Source: DATILI01 sp035476635 (GTDB lineage: Bacteria; Pseudomonadota; Gammaproteobacteria; Burkholderiales; Burkholderiaceae_C). From it: 64,000 nt of DNA. Made by a program: the position numbers and the translations under genes. Of the stretch, positions 25,127-34,090 are shown piece by piece. The DNA is taken from positions 1 to 64,000 of the forward strand of contig DATILI010000249.1 in assembly GCA_035476635.1 (NCBI GenBank), read 5' to 3'. Within the stretch, counting starts at the first letter, position 1, and each line of letters starts with the position of its first letter. The notes below the pieces were generated by a model, which was not told the DNA's origin, made no database searches, and saw only the letters and a program-made list of their open reading frames with translations.

Positions 25127-25843
25127 ATGAGCACACTAATTCGCATGCACAGCCCGTCCGATTTTTCTGTGGCCCAGGCCGTTCGCTCGCGCAAGAGTGT
25201 CCGTGCCTTCCTCGGCCAGGAGGTGCCACGGCCGCTCCTCGAGGAGGTGCTGACCTTGGCGGCCCGCGCGCCCTCGGGGGGGAACCTGCAGCCCTGGCGC
25301 TTGCGGGTCCTTTCTGGCGAGGCGATGGTGGCTTTCAAGTCGGCAATGCAATCGCGTGTGCGCGAAGCACCGGAAGGCGAGGCGCCGTTCGAATACGAGA
25401 TCTATCCGAAGGCACTTGGAGAGCCTTACCGTACCAGCCGCTTCGATATCGGCGAGCGCCTGTACGCTTCCATTGGGGTGGCCCGGGACGACAAGGCCGG
25501 CCGGCGTATGCAGTTCCAGCGCAATTTTGATTTTTTCGGCGCACCGGCCGCGGTGCTCTGCTTCGCTGACAGGCGAATGGGGCCGCCGCAATGGGCCGAC
25601 CTCGGCATGTACCTGCAGACCGTGATGCTCCTGCTGCGCGAGCGGGGCTTGCATAGCTGCCCGCAGGAGGCCTGGTCGCTTTATCACCAGACGGTACGCG
25701 CCTTCGTGTCGGCGCCACCAGAATGGCTGTTGTTCTGTGGAATGGCGATCGGCTACGAAGACCCGGCCGCGCCGGTCAATGCGATCGAATCCCCACGCGT
25801 GGGGTTCCATGACTTCGCAGCCTGGGTTCCGCCGCCGGCGTGA
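25127..25843 (+). CDS. Nitroreductase-family flavoprotein
   Basis: A 238-residue FMN flavoprotein of the nitroreductase/NADH oxidase fold. RSRKSVRAFLGQEVPRPLLEEVL near the N-terminus and APSGGNLQPWRL bind FMN and NAD(P)H; QTVMLLLRERGLHSCPQEAW and GMAIGYEDPAAPVN near the C-terminus complete the signature. The open frame begins at 25070; I use the ATG at 25127 where homology begins. Members reduce nitroaromatics, quinones or enoates, and a detoxifying or accessory redox role in aromatic catabolism is possible. It is convergent with the MarR gene. Confidence 0.88.
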   Translation: MSTLIRMHSPSDFSVAQAVRSRKSVRAFLGQEVPRPLLEEVLTLAARAPSGGNLQPWRLRVLSGEAMVAFKSAMQSRVREAPEGEAPFEYEIYPKALGEPYRTSRFDIGERLYASIGVARDDKAGRRMQFQRNFDFFGAPAAVLCFADRRMGPPQWADLGMYLQTVMLLLRERGLHSCPQEAWSLYHQTVRAFVSAPPEWLLFCGMAIGYEDPAAPVNAIESPRVGFHDFAAWVPPPA

Positions 25844-25883
25844 GCTTTCAAGGAGTCCAATTCTCCTGCCGCTTACCCTTGAT

Positions 25884-26387
25884 CTACGCGAGTTCGCTGC
25901 TCTTTACCACCGCAGAAACCGAACTCAATCGATGCAGCATGCGCAGCAGCCGCGCTTTATCGCTGCCCATGTGTGCGTCGAGCTGTCGCTCATGTTCGGC
26001 AAAGCGTCTTTTGAGTTCGGCGAGGAGCTTGTGCCCCTTCGTGGTGAGAACGATTCTGCGATTCCGCTTGTCAGCGTCACACACCAACCGCTGAGCCAAT
26101 CCGAGCTCTTCGAGCTTGTTGAGGAGCGGGACGATGCGCGGGCGCTCAACAGCCAAAATTTCGGCCAGCTCGGCCTGGGTGATCTCAGGGTTGTCTGCCG
26201 TTACCGCCATGACGGAAAACTGAACGAGCGTCAGCGCTTGATCGCCGAAAGCTTTATAGATGCTCTGGAACACGGCCATCTGCGCCCGGCGAATCGAATA
26301 GCCGATTGTCCCTTCAAGGTATCTCATGTCGAGTACGCGAGTCGTGCCCGCCTTCGGTTTCTTATCAGTGGTCATAGTGAATGTCAT
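25884..26387 (-). CDS. MarR-family regulator, hydroxycinnamate type by context
   Basis: A 167-residue winged-helix regulator. The DNA-binding segment ITQAELAEILAVERPRIVPLLNKLEELGLAQRL and the wing SDKRNRRIVLTTKGHKLL are visible (about 75-130). In-frame ATGs at 26387 and 26375 are both plausible; an ATG at 26417 is also open. The gene is divergent from the feruloyl-CoA synthetase-like gene across 126 AT-rich nt. This is the arrangement of FerC, CouR and HcaR, MarR repressors released by feruloyl- or coumaroyl-CoA. A similar role here is inferred. Confidence 0.9.
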   Translation of the reverse strand: MTFTMTTDKKPKAGTTRVLDMRYLEGTIGYSIRRAQMAVFQSIYKAFGDQALTLVQFSVMAVTADNPEITQAELAEILAVERPRIVPLLNKLEELGLAQRLVCDADKRNRRIVLTTKGHKLLAELKRRFAEHERQLDAHMGSDKARLLRMLHRLSSVSAVVKSSELA

Positions 26388-26447
26388 GTTTGAGCAGATT
26401 CTCGGCGACGGTAACACCGAGTGCTCTTGCTTTCGGGATTACCCTAG

Positions 26448-26494
26448 CTTGTATTAGATAACATTATTATTGATACTGAATCCAGGAATACAAG
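26448..26494. promoter_or_regulatory. AT-rich MarR/fcs operator-promoter region
   Basis: A perfect 8-bp inverted repeat, CTTGTATT at 26448-26455 and AATACAAG at 26487-26494, frames a 31-nt AT-rich core containing TAGATAACATTATTATTGATAC. The AT content stands out sharply from the GC-rich surroundings. It is the probable overlapping promoter and MarR binding site for both divergent genes. Confidence 0.6.
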
Positions 26495-26513
26495 TAACTG
26501 GATTCGTTCAATC

Positions 26514-28373
26514 ATGAGCCCGTCTTTGGAGTCCGCCCCAATCAGTTTTGGTCACCTTGAAGTGATGCGTGCGGGAACGTCAAATGGTCAGGTCGTGCGG
26601 GCGAACACGCCTCTCGTCGAGCGGTTTACGACCCTCGCACAGATGCTGCAGCGTCATGCGGCCGAGTCACCGGCGCGCGTCTTCCTGCGAGAACCAATCG
26701 GCACCGACTGGCGCGAACTGCGCTACGGGGATGCATTGCAGATCACGGATCGGCTGGCCTCGTCACTTGCTGCACGCGGCCTCTCCGTCGAGCGCCCGCT
26801 GGCCATCCTGTCGGGCAACAGCATCGACCACGCGCTGTTGGCCCTTGCGGCAATGTCTGTCGGAATCCCCGTGGCGCCCATATCGGTGGCCTACTCGCAG
26901 TTCGAAGACCTCTCTCGTCTGCGCAGCCTCCTGAAGTCATTGACGCCAGGACTCGTCTATGCCGAGGACGGCGCTCAGTTCGAGCGCGCATTGCGACTCG
27001 CTGCAGACATGGGTTATGAAATTGCTGTAGGGTCGGCCGCTCACCACGGTGTCCAGCCGGTGCACTTCGAAACCCTTGCCGAAGGTGACCCGGTCACCGA
27101 TCCCACTGCACTCATGCAGTCGGTAAACGCCGACACTGTCGCCAAGATCCTCTTCACCTCCGGGTCGACCGGCGCGCCTAAGGGGGTGATCATCACGCAA
27201 CGGATGATGTGCAGCAACCAGGATGCCATGGCACAAGTCTGGCCGTTCCTGGACGACGAGCCGCCGGTGATCGTCGACTGGCTGCCATGGAATCACGTCT
27301 TCGGTGGTTGCCTCAACTTCAATCTGGTGCTGCGCAACGGCGGCACATTGGTGATTGACGACGGAAGGCCACTGCCTGATCGCATGCAGCGCACGCTGGA
27401 GAACATCCGTGAGCATCGGCCCACGGTATACATGGGTGTGCCCGGTGCCTTGAAAGAGTTGGCCAAGGCGTGCGCCAACGATCCAGAGTTCGAGCGTGTG
27501 TTTTTCGGGCGCCTGCGCGCCATCTTCTCTGCAGGTGCGGCTCTGCCGCGCGACACGTGGGACGCCCTGCACGCTGGTTGCCTGCGAGCGACGGGTCGCA
27601 AGCTCAACCTCTTCATCGGCTGGGGCGCAACCGAGACAGCGCCAGTCGTCAGCATCACGCGTCCTGAGTCGACCCGGCCGGACTCGATCGGGTTGCCGGT
27701 GCCGGGAGCAGCGATCAAGCTCGTACCGAGTCAAGACAAGCTGGAGCTGCGCGTGAAAGGCCCGATGGTCACGCCGGGCTACTGGCGGCGTCCCGACCTC
27801 GCAGGTGCTGCATTCGATGCGGACGGTTTCTACGCGATCGGCGATGCGGGCCGGCTGGACGAAGTCAACTGGCAGCGAGATGGCATCTTGTTCGACGGTC
27901 GGGTGGCCGAGAACTTCAAGCTGATCACCGGGACCTGGGTGAGTGTTGGTCCCCTGCGGCTGGCTGCGCTCGCTGCTGGCGCTCCGCTGTTCGATGAAGT
28001 CGTGATCACGGGGCATGACCGCGGCGAAGTGGGCTTGCTTGTGTTCCCGAACCTGGCGGCTTGCCGCGCCTTGACAAATCGACCGAGTGCATCGTTGCCG
28101 GAACTGGTGGGCGATCAGAAGGTGCGCGCGAAGGTCGCCGAGGCACTCGAGACTCTATGCCGCAACGGCGGCGGCTCCTCCACGCAAGTGCGGCGAGCGT
28201 TGTTGCTGTCGAGCCCGCCTTCGGTGGAGGCGGGTGAGATGACTGACAAAGGCTACCTCAATCAGCGTGCGGCCTTGCAGTTTCGGGATCTCGAGGCGCG
28301 GCGTCTCTACGCCGAGCCTCGAGATCCCGACGTGATCCTGAACACTAACGCAACCTCGGCCTGCGGCGTCTGA
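26514..28373 (+). CDS. fcs: Feruloyl-CoA synthetase-like AMP-dependent ligase
   Basis: A 619-residue ANL-superfamily ligase that activates a hydroxycinnamic acid to its CoA thioester with ATP. The start PISFGHLEVMRAGTSNGQVVRANTPL, the length, and the truncated C-terminal lid match bacterial feruloyl-CoA synthases. The P-loop is LFTSGSTGAPKGVI (about 213) and the adenylate motif is FIGWGATETAPVVS (about 365). The hinge reads GDAGRLDEVNWQRDGILFDGRVAENFKL. It is the first gene of a three-gene run with thiolase and dehydrogenase/hydratase and is probably controlled by the divergent MarR. An unusually strong hairpin lies within its last 30 codons. Confidence 0.88.
   Translation: MSPSLESAPISFGHLEVMRAGTSNGQVVRANTPLVERFTTLAQMLQRHAAESPARVFLREPIGTDWRELRYGDALQITDRLASSLAARGLSVERPLAILSGNSIDHALLALAAMSVGIPVAPISVAYSQFEDLSRLRSLLKSLTPGLVYAEDGAQFERALRLAADMGYEIAVGSAAHHGVQPVHFETLAEGDPVTDPTALMQSVNADTVAKILFTSGSTGAPKGVIITQRMMCSNQDAMAQVWPFLDDEPPVIVDWLPWNHVFGGCLNFNLVLRNGGTLVIDDGRPLPDRMQRTLENIREHRPTVYMGVPGALKELAKACANDPEFERVFFGRLRAIFSAGAALPRDTWDALHAGCLRATGRKLNLFIGWGATETAPVVSITRPESTRPDSIGLPVPGAAIKLVPSQDKLELRVKGPMVTPGYWRRPDLAGAAFDADGFYAIGDAGRLDEVNWQRDGILFDGRVAENFKLITGTWVSVGPLRLAALAAGAPLFDEVVITGHDRGEVGLLVFPNLAACRALTNRPSASLPELVGDQKVRAKVAEALETLCRNGGGSSTQVRRALLLSSPPSVEAGEMTDKGYLNQRAALQFRDLEARRLYAEPRDPDVILNTNATSACGV
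28283..28330. other. Long hairpin inside the 3' end of the fcs gene
   Basis: A perfect 15-bp arm pair at 28283-28297 and 28316-28330 (TCGGGATCTCGAGGC and its complement), one mismatch, then six more pairs around a CTCT loop. It ends 43 nt before the stop codon. It could act as an mRNA processing or stability element, or an attenuator between fcs and the downstream beta-oxidation genes. Confidence 0.7.
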
Positions 28374-28405
28374 CGCCCGGCCATGAACAGACACCTGAAA
28401 CAATC

Positions 28406-29593
28406 ATGAGCTCAGACATCTTCATCCTCGGTGGTGCACGCACCGCAATCGGCACGTTCGGCGGAACCCTGAAGGATTTTTCGCCCACGAAGCTTGGCAC
28501 GGTGGCCGTGCGCGAGGCCATCGCACGCGCAGGGCTCGTGCCTGGCGACGTCGAACATTCCGTCTTTGGCACCGTAATCCCCACCGAAGCGGCCGACCTC
28601 TTCCTCGGGCGTACCGTCGCCATCGAGGCCGGCATGCCGATCGAGTCGCTGGGACTCACTGTGAATCGTCTGTGCGGCTCGGGCGCACAAGCCATCGTCA
28701 ACGCCGCCCAGATGATTCGATTGGGCGAATCGAAGATTGCAGTGGCCGGTGGCGCGGAGTCGATGAGCCGCTCGCCTTACTCGGTACAAGGGATGCGCTA
28801 TGGCCAGCGGATGGGCGACGGGGTCGTGTACGACTGGCTTCAGAACACGCTGGCAGACCCATTCGGCCACGGGGCGATGGGATGCACTGCGGAGAACGTC
28901 GCAGTGAAGTACGGCATCAGTCGCGAGCGCCAGGATGCCTTTGCAGTTGAAAGCCACCGGCGTGCCGCCGAGGCGATTGCACAAGGACGTTTCAAAAGCC
29001 AGATCGTTGGGGTCGAGGTCAAGACTCGCAAAGGCGTTCAGGTATTCGACACCGATGAACACGTCCGTCCTGGCACGACGATGGCCGATGTCGCCAAGCT
29101 CAAACCGGCATTCCGGGATGGTGGCACGGTCACGGCGGGAAACTCGTCAGGAATCAACGACGGCGCCGCCGCTGTGATCCTGGCAAGTGGCGAAGAGGTC
29201 GATGGACGCCGGCTGCAGCCGATCGGCCGCCTCCTTGCTTGGGGGCTGGCCGGGGTCCCGCCCGAGATCATGGGCATCGGCCCCGTGCATGCGGTGCCGG
29301 TCGCGCTCAAGCGAGCAGGTCTCACGCTCAATGACATCGACATCATCGAATCCAACGAAGCGTTCGCGGCCCAGGCGCTGTCGGTGATTGATGGACTCAA
29401 ACTCGATCCCGCTAAGGTCAATCCCAACGGTGGTGCCGTGGCGTTGGGTCACCCGCTTGGCGCCACGGGTGCCATCTTGAGCGTGAAGTGCCTCTACGAG
29501 CTGCAGCGGATCGGCGGGCGCTACGGTCTAGTCACCATGTGCATTGGTGGCGGTCAGGGCATCGCATTGGTCATTGAGAACCTCGCCAAGTGA
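28406..29593 (+). CDS. fadA: Acetyl-CoA C-acyltransferase (thiolase)
   Basis: A 395-residue classical thiolase with all catalytic elements: nucleophilic Cys in VNRLCGSGAQAIV (about 90), GHPLGATGA with the base His (about 350) and Cys in CIGGGQGIAL (about 380). It cleaves a beta-ketoacyl-CoA with CoA to release acetyl-CoA. It follows the ligase by 32 nt and its TGA overlaps the GTG start of the next gene by 4 nt. With feruloyl-CoA as starting point the product would be a vanilloyl-type CoA; this is inferred from the operon. Confidence 0.94.
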   Translation: MSSDIFILGGARTAIGTFGGTLKDFSPTKLGTVAVREAIARAGLVPGDVEHSVFGTVIPTEAADLFLGRTVAIEAGMPIESLGLTVNRLCGSGAQAIVNAAQMIRLGESKIAVAGGAESMSRSPYSVQGMRYGQRMGDGVVYDWLQNTLADPFGHGAMGCTAENVAVKYGISRERQDAFAVESHRRAAEAIAQGRFKSQIVGVEVKTRKGVQVFDTDEHVRPGTTMADVAKLKPAFRDGGTVTAGNSSGINDGAAAVILASGEEVDGRRLQPIGRLLAWGLAGVPPEIMGIGPVHAVPVALKRAGLTLNDIDIIESNEAFAAQALSVIDGLKLDPAKVNPNGGAVALGHPLGATGAILSVKCLYELQRIGGRYGLVTMCIGGGQGIALVIENLAK

Positions 29594-31920
29594 GCGAACG
29601 CAAAATGCAGTCCAACATTTCACTTGCGGTCGTCATCGGCGCGGGCAACATGGGCGCCGGCATTGCGGCCCACCTCGCCAATGCAGGCGTACGGGTGCTG
29701 TTGCTCGATCGCACGGATACCGATGCGACATCCCGAAATCGCCTGGCAGAGCAGGCCATCGAGCGGCAACTGCAAACGGGCGGGTTCATGCATCCGGATC
29801 GGGCGCGTCTCGTGGAAGCGGGTAACGTCGACGATGACCTGGTGCGAATCCGAGATGCGGACTGGATTGTCGAGGCCGTGTTCGAGGATCTTGCTGTCAA
29901 GAGGGATCTGTATATCAAGGTCGACAGTCTCCGCAAGCCAGGGTCTGTCGTCTCTTCAAATACGTCGACGATTCCGCTGCGTCATCTGACCGAAGGCCTG
30001 AGCGATGCGTTCACGCGTGACTTTGTCATCACGCACTTCTTTAACCCGCCTCGGGTGATGAAGCTTGTCGAACTGGTCTGTGCGGCAAAGACAGCGCCAG
30101 AAACGATCGCGCGGGCAACTGCCTGGTGCGACCAGTTGTTGGGCAAGACCGTTATCCGTTGCAGGGACACACCGGGATTCATTGCCAACCGGATCGGCAA
30201 CTACTGGATGTCGGTCGCCGTCCTCGAAGCGAACTCACTGAGGCTGACCGTCGAGGAGGCCGATGCCGTCATGGGAGCTCCCTTCGGAATTCCACGAACC
30301 GGCATCTTTGGCCTCTTCGACTATGTGGGGATCAACCTCGTGCCGTTGGTGTGGGGAGGCTTTATGAGGTCGCTGTCGGCGACAGACGCGCATCGGCGCC
30401 ATGACATCACGCGCGATGGCGCTATTGCCCGGATGCTGCAGCAGGGGCGGACCGGTCGCGGGTCGGGGGCGGGCTTCTACCGGACAACTGGGCAGGGCAG
30501 CAGCAAGCAGCGCGAAGTCATCGACCTGGCGTCCGGCGAGTACCGAGCCCTGCAGCCGGTCCAACTGGCCAGCCTGGAGATCGCCAGCAAGGACCTCAGG
30601 GCGCTATGCGAGCAGCCAGACCGAGGCGGCCAGTACGCGTGGAGTGTGCTGTCGAACGTGGTGTCGTACGCGGCCGAAGTCGGCCCGGAGATTGCGGACG
30701 ATGTCGCGTCCATCGATGTCGCGATGAAGCTCGGCTACAACTGGGCGCATGGTCCTTTCGAGTTGGCCGATCGCGTCGGACCGGCTTGGCTGGCCGGTCG
30801 CTTGCGCGCTGAAGGTCGACCGGTGCCTGCACTGCTCGCCAAGGCCGTTGAACAGGGTCGTTTCTACGGTGATGGATGTTGCCTCGACACCAACGGCGAG
30901 TGGGCGGCAGCGGTAGAGGACTCCAATGCCCTCTCCTTGCCGACCGCCAAACGAAGGGCAGCACGCGTAGCGGGCAACGCCTCGGCGTCGCTCTGGGATA
31001 TCGGGGAAGGCGTTCTGGCCCTCGAAGTGCACTCGAAGATGAACGCCTGCAATGAGCAGGTGGTCGATCTGCTGGAAGCAGCCCCAATCTACGTTCGCCG
31101 TGGGTCCCGTGCCTTGGTGATCGCCAATGATCATCCTCGCGCCTTCTCTGTGGGCGCCGATCTCGGAAGCTTCGTTGCCTACGCCAAGGCCTCGGATTGG
31201 AGCGGCCTGGTTCGTTTTGTCCAGCGCGGCCAGTGGGCACTGCGAGCCCTCCGGATGGCCCCGTTTCCGGTGGTCGGCGCGCCGTTCGGCCTGGCACTCG
31301 GAGGAGGCTGCGAGCTGCAGCTTAGTTGCGACGCAAGCGTAGGCCATGCCGAGCTGAACGCCGGCCTGCCCGAGCTCAAGGTCGGCATCCTGCCCGGCTG
31401 GGGCGGCTGCATGCGGCTGCTGGAGCGGTGGGCGAGCCGCTGCGGCGGCGACGCGCAACTTGGTGCTTTACGGGCGCTCGAAGTCCTGGTGGACGGCACG
31501 GTGAGCAGTTCAGCTCTGGACGCGATGGAACGCGGTCTGCTCCGCGAGACGGATCGGATCACGATGAACCGCGACCGCCAGCTGGAGGATGCCCGGCGCC
31601 TGGCCATCGAGCTATGCGATGGCGGTTACCGCCCCGAGCCGGCCCCCACATGGACAGTATCCGGAGCGGCCGGAGCTGCGGAGCTGTTCGCTCGCATTGA
31701 TGAACAGCGCGCCTTCAAGCAACTCGGCGAGCATGACATGACCATCGTACGCGCCATGGCTGAGGTACTTACCGGTGGAGGCGCGGCTTCCGGATCGGTG
31801 CTAACCGATACGGACATCCTGGCGCTGGAGGTCGAACACATGGTCGCGCTGGCCAAGACGCCGCCGTCGCTGGCACGTATGGAGCATATGCTGGCAACTG
31901 GTAAGTCGCTTCGCAACTAA
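29590..31920 (+). CDS. 3-hydroxyacyl-CoA dehydrogenase/enoyl-CoA hydratase fusion, FadN-type
   Basis: A 776-residue bifunctional beta-oxidation enzyme. The dehydrogenase comes first (VIGAGNMGAGIAAHLANAG NAD-binding loop near residue 12, ITHFFNPPRVMKLVE near 145) and the crotonase domain last (LALGGGCELQLSCD and LNAGLPELKVGILPGWGG near 570-600, both catalytic Glu present). This order is that of Bacillus FadN, not E. coli FadB. It starts at GTG 29590, overlapping the thiolase stop; ATG at 29605 is the alternative. With fcs and fadA it forms a complete CoA-dependent side-chain shortening set, apart from any dehydrogenase not needed for an already unsaturated cinnamoyl chain. Confidence 0.93.
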   Translation: MSERKMQSNISLAVVIGAGNMGAGIAAHLANAGVRVLLLDRTDTDATSRNRLAEQAIERQLQTGGFMHPDRARLVEAGNVDDDLVRIRDADWIVEAVFEDLAVKRDLYIKVDSLRKPGSVVSSNTSTIPLRHLTEGLSDAFTRDFVITHFFNPPRVMKLVELVCAAKTAPETIARATAWCDQLLGKTVIRCRDTPGFIANRIGNYWMSVAVLEANSLRLTVEEADAVMGAPFGIPRTGIFGLFDYVGINLVPLVWGGFMRSLSATDAHRRHDITRDGAIARMLQQGRTGRGSGAGFYRTTGQGSSKQREVIDLASGEYRALQPVQLASLEIASKDLRALCEQPDRGGQYAWSVLSNVVSYAAEVGPEIADDVASIDVAMKLGYNWAHGPFELADRVGPAWLAGRLRAEGRPVPALLAKAVEQGRFYGDGCCLDTNGEWAAAVEDSNALSLPTAKRRAARVAGNASASLWDIGEGVLALEVHSKMNACNEQVVDLLEAAPIYVRRGSRALVIANDHPRAFSVGADLGSFVAYAKASDWSGLVRFVQRGQWALRALRMAPFPVVGAPFGLALGGGCELQLSCDASVGHAELNAGLPELKVGILPGWGGCMRLLERWASRCGGDAQLGALRALEVLVDGTVSSSALDAMERGLLRETDRITMNRDRQLEDARRLAIELCDGGYRPEPAPTWTVSGAAGAAELFARIDEQRAFKQLGEHDMTIVRAMAEVLTGGGAASGSVLTDTDILALEVEHMVALAKTPPSLARMEHMLATGKSLRN

Positions 31921-31971
31921 TTCTTCGACAGCACCCGTACGCCGATTCAAACCCTACCTAAGGAGACACGC

Positions 31972-32946
31972 ATGAATTTAATCCGAAGAGATATTCTTCT
32001 TGGAGGCGCCGCCGCGTTGCTCGGCTTGCCTGCCACGGCAGCAGCATTTCCGAATCGGCAGGTAACAATCATCGTTCCTTCCCCGCCCGGCGGAGGCCTA
32101 GATCCCGTCGCGCGTGCTCTGGCTCAGGAGCTTGGCGCCATCTGGAAACAACCTGTCGTGGTCGACAACCGAACGGGAGCGTCTGGCGCGATCGGCGCCA
32201 AGGCACTCATCAACGCGCCAGCGGACGGCCATACGTTGCTCTTGGTGAACGAGTCGATTGTGGTCGGCAACCGCTTTGCGTTCAAGAACTTGCCGTACGA
32301 CCCGGACCGCAACTTCACGCTCCTGAGCCTGCTGGTCGAGTCTGAGTACTACTTGGTAGCCCACGCGAGCGTTCCAGCCGCGAACCTGACCGATTTGGTG
32401 AAACTTCCTGGCGCGGTGGGGAAAGCACTCTCTTACGCCAGCTGGGGGCAGGGCAGCACGCCGAACCTGCTCTTCGAAACGCTCAACCAGCTCGCCGGCA
32501 CCAATGTTGTCGGCATACCGTACCGGGGGGCGGCACCGGCCCTGCTCGCAATGATCTCGAACGAGGCGCAGCTCGGGATCGGGACTGCATGGTCGGTCAA
32601 GCAGCATTTCAAGACTGGTGTGCTCAAGCCGCTGGCGGTGGCTTCGACTAAGCGGTCGAAGGAGTATCCGGATGTCCCGACTACCGTGGAACTTGGTTAC
32701 CCCGATCTCGTGGCTTCCTTGTGGTTCGGCATGGTGGGACCGGCGGGGATGCCGGGCGATGCAGTGAACTCGATCGTGGGAGACATCCGCAATGTCCTCG
32801 ACAACCCTGAGATCGTGAAGAAGCATGCGATTCTGCAAGGCTACACAGTTGTGCATGGTGGACCTGCAGATTTCGCCGAGCGCGTGAAGCGGGATTCGGC
32901 GATTTTTGGGAAGCTAGCCAAGGCATCCAAGTTGGAACCTCAGTAA
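31972..32946 (+). CDS. Bug-family (TctC-like) periplasmic binding protein
   Basis: A 324-residue tripartite-tricarboxylate-transporter receptor. A signal peptide covers about 1-26 (RRDILLGGAAALLGLPATAAA), followed by FPNRQVTIIVPSPPGGGLDPVARALAQEL and RTGASGAIGAKALINAPADGHTLL, the two loops that hold carboxylate ligands through waters. No TctA/TctB membrane genes are nearby, which is usual for the hundreds of orphan Bug proteins of Bordetella-like bacteria. AAGGAGA precedes the ATG. It opens the long plus-strand run and may capture an aromatic or branched carboxylate that the run degrades. Confidence 0.93.
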   Translation: MNLIRRDILLGGAAALLGLPATAAAFPNRQVTIIVPSPPGGGLDPVARALAQELGAIWKQPVVVDNRTGASGAIGAKALINAPADGHTLLLVNESIVVGNRFAFKNLPYDPDRNFTLLSLLVESEYYLVAHASVPAANLTDLVKLPGAVGKALSYASWGQGSTPNLLFETLNQLAGTNVVGIPYRGAAPALLAMISNEAQLGIGTAWSVKQHFKTGVLKPLAVASTKRSKEYPDVPTTVELGYPDLVASLWFGMVGPAGMPGDAVNSIVGDIRNVLDNPEIVKKHAILQGYTVVHGGPADFAERVKRDSAIFGKLAKASKLEPQ

Positions 32947-32962
32947 ATGAAGTTTAAGCAAG

Positions 32963-34090
32963 ATGTATGAATTCAACGAACAAACGCGTGCTGTCGTCGA
33001 TCTGGTCCATCGTCTAGTTCAGCAATATCAGATGCCTCTGGAGCAGCGAATGCTGCGCGGAGAGGCATTGACCCTGCAAGACTATGAGCCTGGCATGCAG
33101 GCGGCCAAAGAGGCAGGACTCTGGGCACTGCGAGCCCCAGAGGAGTTCGGCGGCGCGCAATTGTGCCTAGTCGACCGGCTTGCTGTCATTGAAGAGAATT
33201 CACGCTGTCTTGCTCCGCTTCGCTTTGACGGGCACACCTTTCAGTCGCTCTTTGCGCTGACTGGCGTGCAAAAGGAGCGCTATCTTGACCCGATCCTGGA
33301 GGGGCGCAAGCACTGGAGCTTCGCGCAGACGGAGCCTGGTGGCGGTGCTGACCCCACGCGGGCTGTCGCCACTACGGCGCGCCGTGATGGCGAAAGCTGG
33401 GTCATTAATGGCTCAAAAATCTGGATCACGTCATTTGATGAGGCGGACTTCGTCTTTGTCGTCGCGCGTACCGACAAGTGCGCCGGCTCAAAGGGTATCT
33501 CGATGTTCGCCGTCGACAGTGGCAATCCCGGCCTGATCGCTCGCGAAGTTCCCATGCTCGGCGGAATGAAGACGCACCAGCTGACATTTGAGGATTGCCG
33601 CGTCGATGAGCTATCGCTCGTGGGCGGTGAGGGCCGAGGCCTGGAAGGGGCGCAGGTCGGATTGACGTCTGCACGTTTCGAGGTCGCGGCGGCGGCGCTG
33701 GGTGTGGCGCAGCGAGCGTACGAAATGATGGTTTCCTACGCAAAAGAACGCGTTGCTTTCGGTGGACTACTGGCAGACAAGCAAGCGGTTCAAGCCATGA
33801 TTGTGGATTCCTGGATTGAGCTCCAGCAGAACCGGCTGATGCTCTATCGCTGTGCCGAGAGAGCAGACAGTAACAGCGATGTGCGGATTGAGGCTGGTCT
33901 CGTGAAGATGCAATGCACCGAGATGGTGGGCCGCGTCCTCGATCGCGCAATCCAAGTGCACGGGGCAGCCGGTTGTACCTACGAGTCACCGCTGGCTTGG
34001 TGGTATGACCGCCAACGAATGGCGCGAATCTACGAAGGCCCCACCGAAGTTCACAAGTACCGACTCCTGGCGCGTCACCTGCTGTCATGA
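32963..34090 (+). CDS. Acyl-CoA dehydrogenase
   Basis: A 375-residue ACAD. FAQTEPGGGADPTRAVATTA marks the flavin/substrate loop (about 112) and ARIYEGPTEVHKYRLLARHLL the C-terminus, with Glu at the SCAD/MCAD catalytic-base position. Its last 4 nt overlap the racemase start, so the two are co-translated. ACAD next to alpha-methylacyl-CoA racemase recalls steroid side-chain and pristanoyl oxidation, in which only the 2S-methyl isomer is dehydrogenated. Confidence 0.93.
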   Translation: MYEFNEQTRAVVDLVHRLVQQYQMPLEQRMLRGEALTLQDYEPGMQAAKEAGLWALRAPEEFGGAQLCLVDRLAVIEENSRCLAPLRFDGHTFQSLFALTGVQKERYLDPILEGRKHWSFAQTEPGGGADPTRAVATTARRDGESWVINGSKIWITSFDEADFVFVVARTDKCAGSKGISMFAVDSGNPGLIAREVPMLGGMKTHQLTFEDCRVDELSLVGGEGRGLEGAQVGLTSARFEVAAAALGVAQRAYEMMVSYAKERVAFGGLLADKQAVQAMIVDSWIELQQNRLMLYRCAERADSNSDVRIEAGLVKMQCTEMVGRVLDRAIQVHGAAGCTYESPLAWWYDRQRMARIYEGPTEVHKYRLLARHLLS

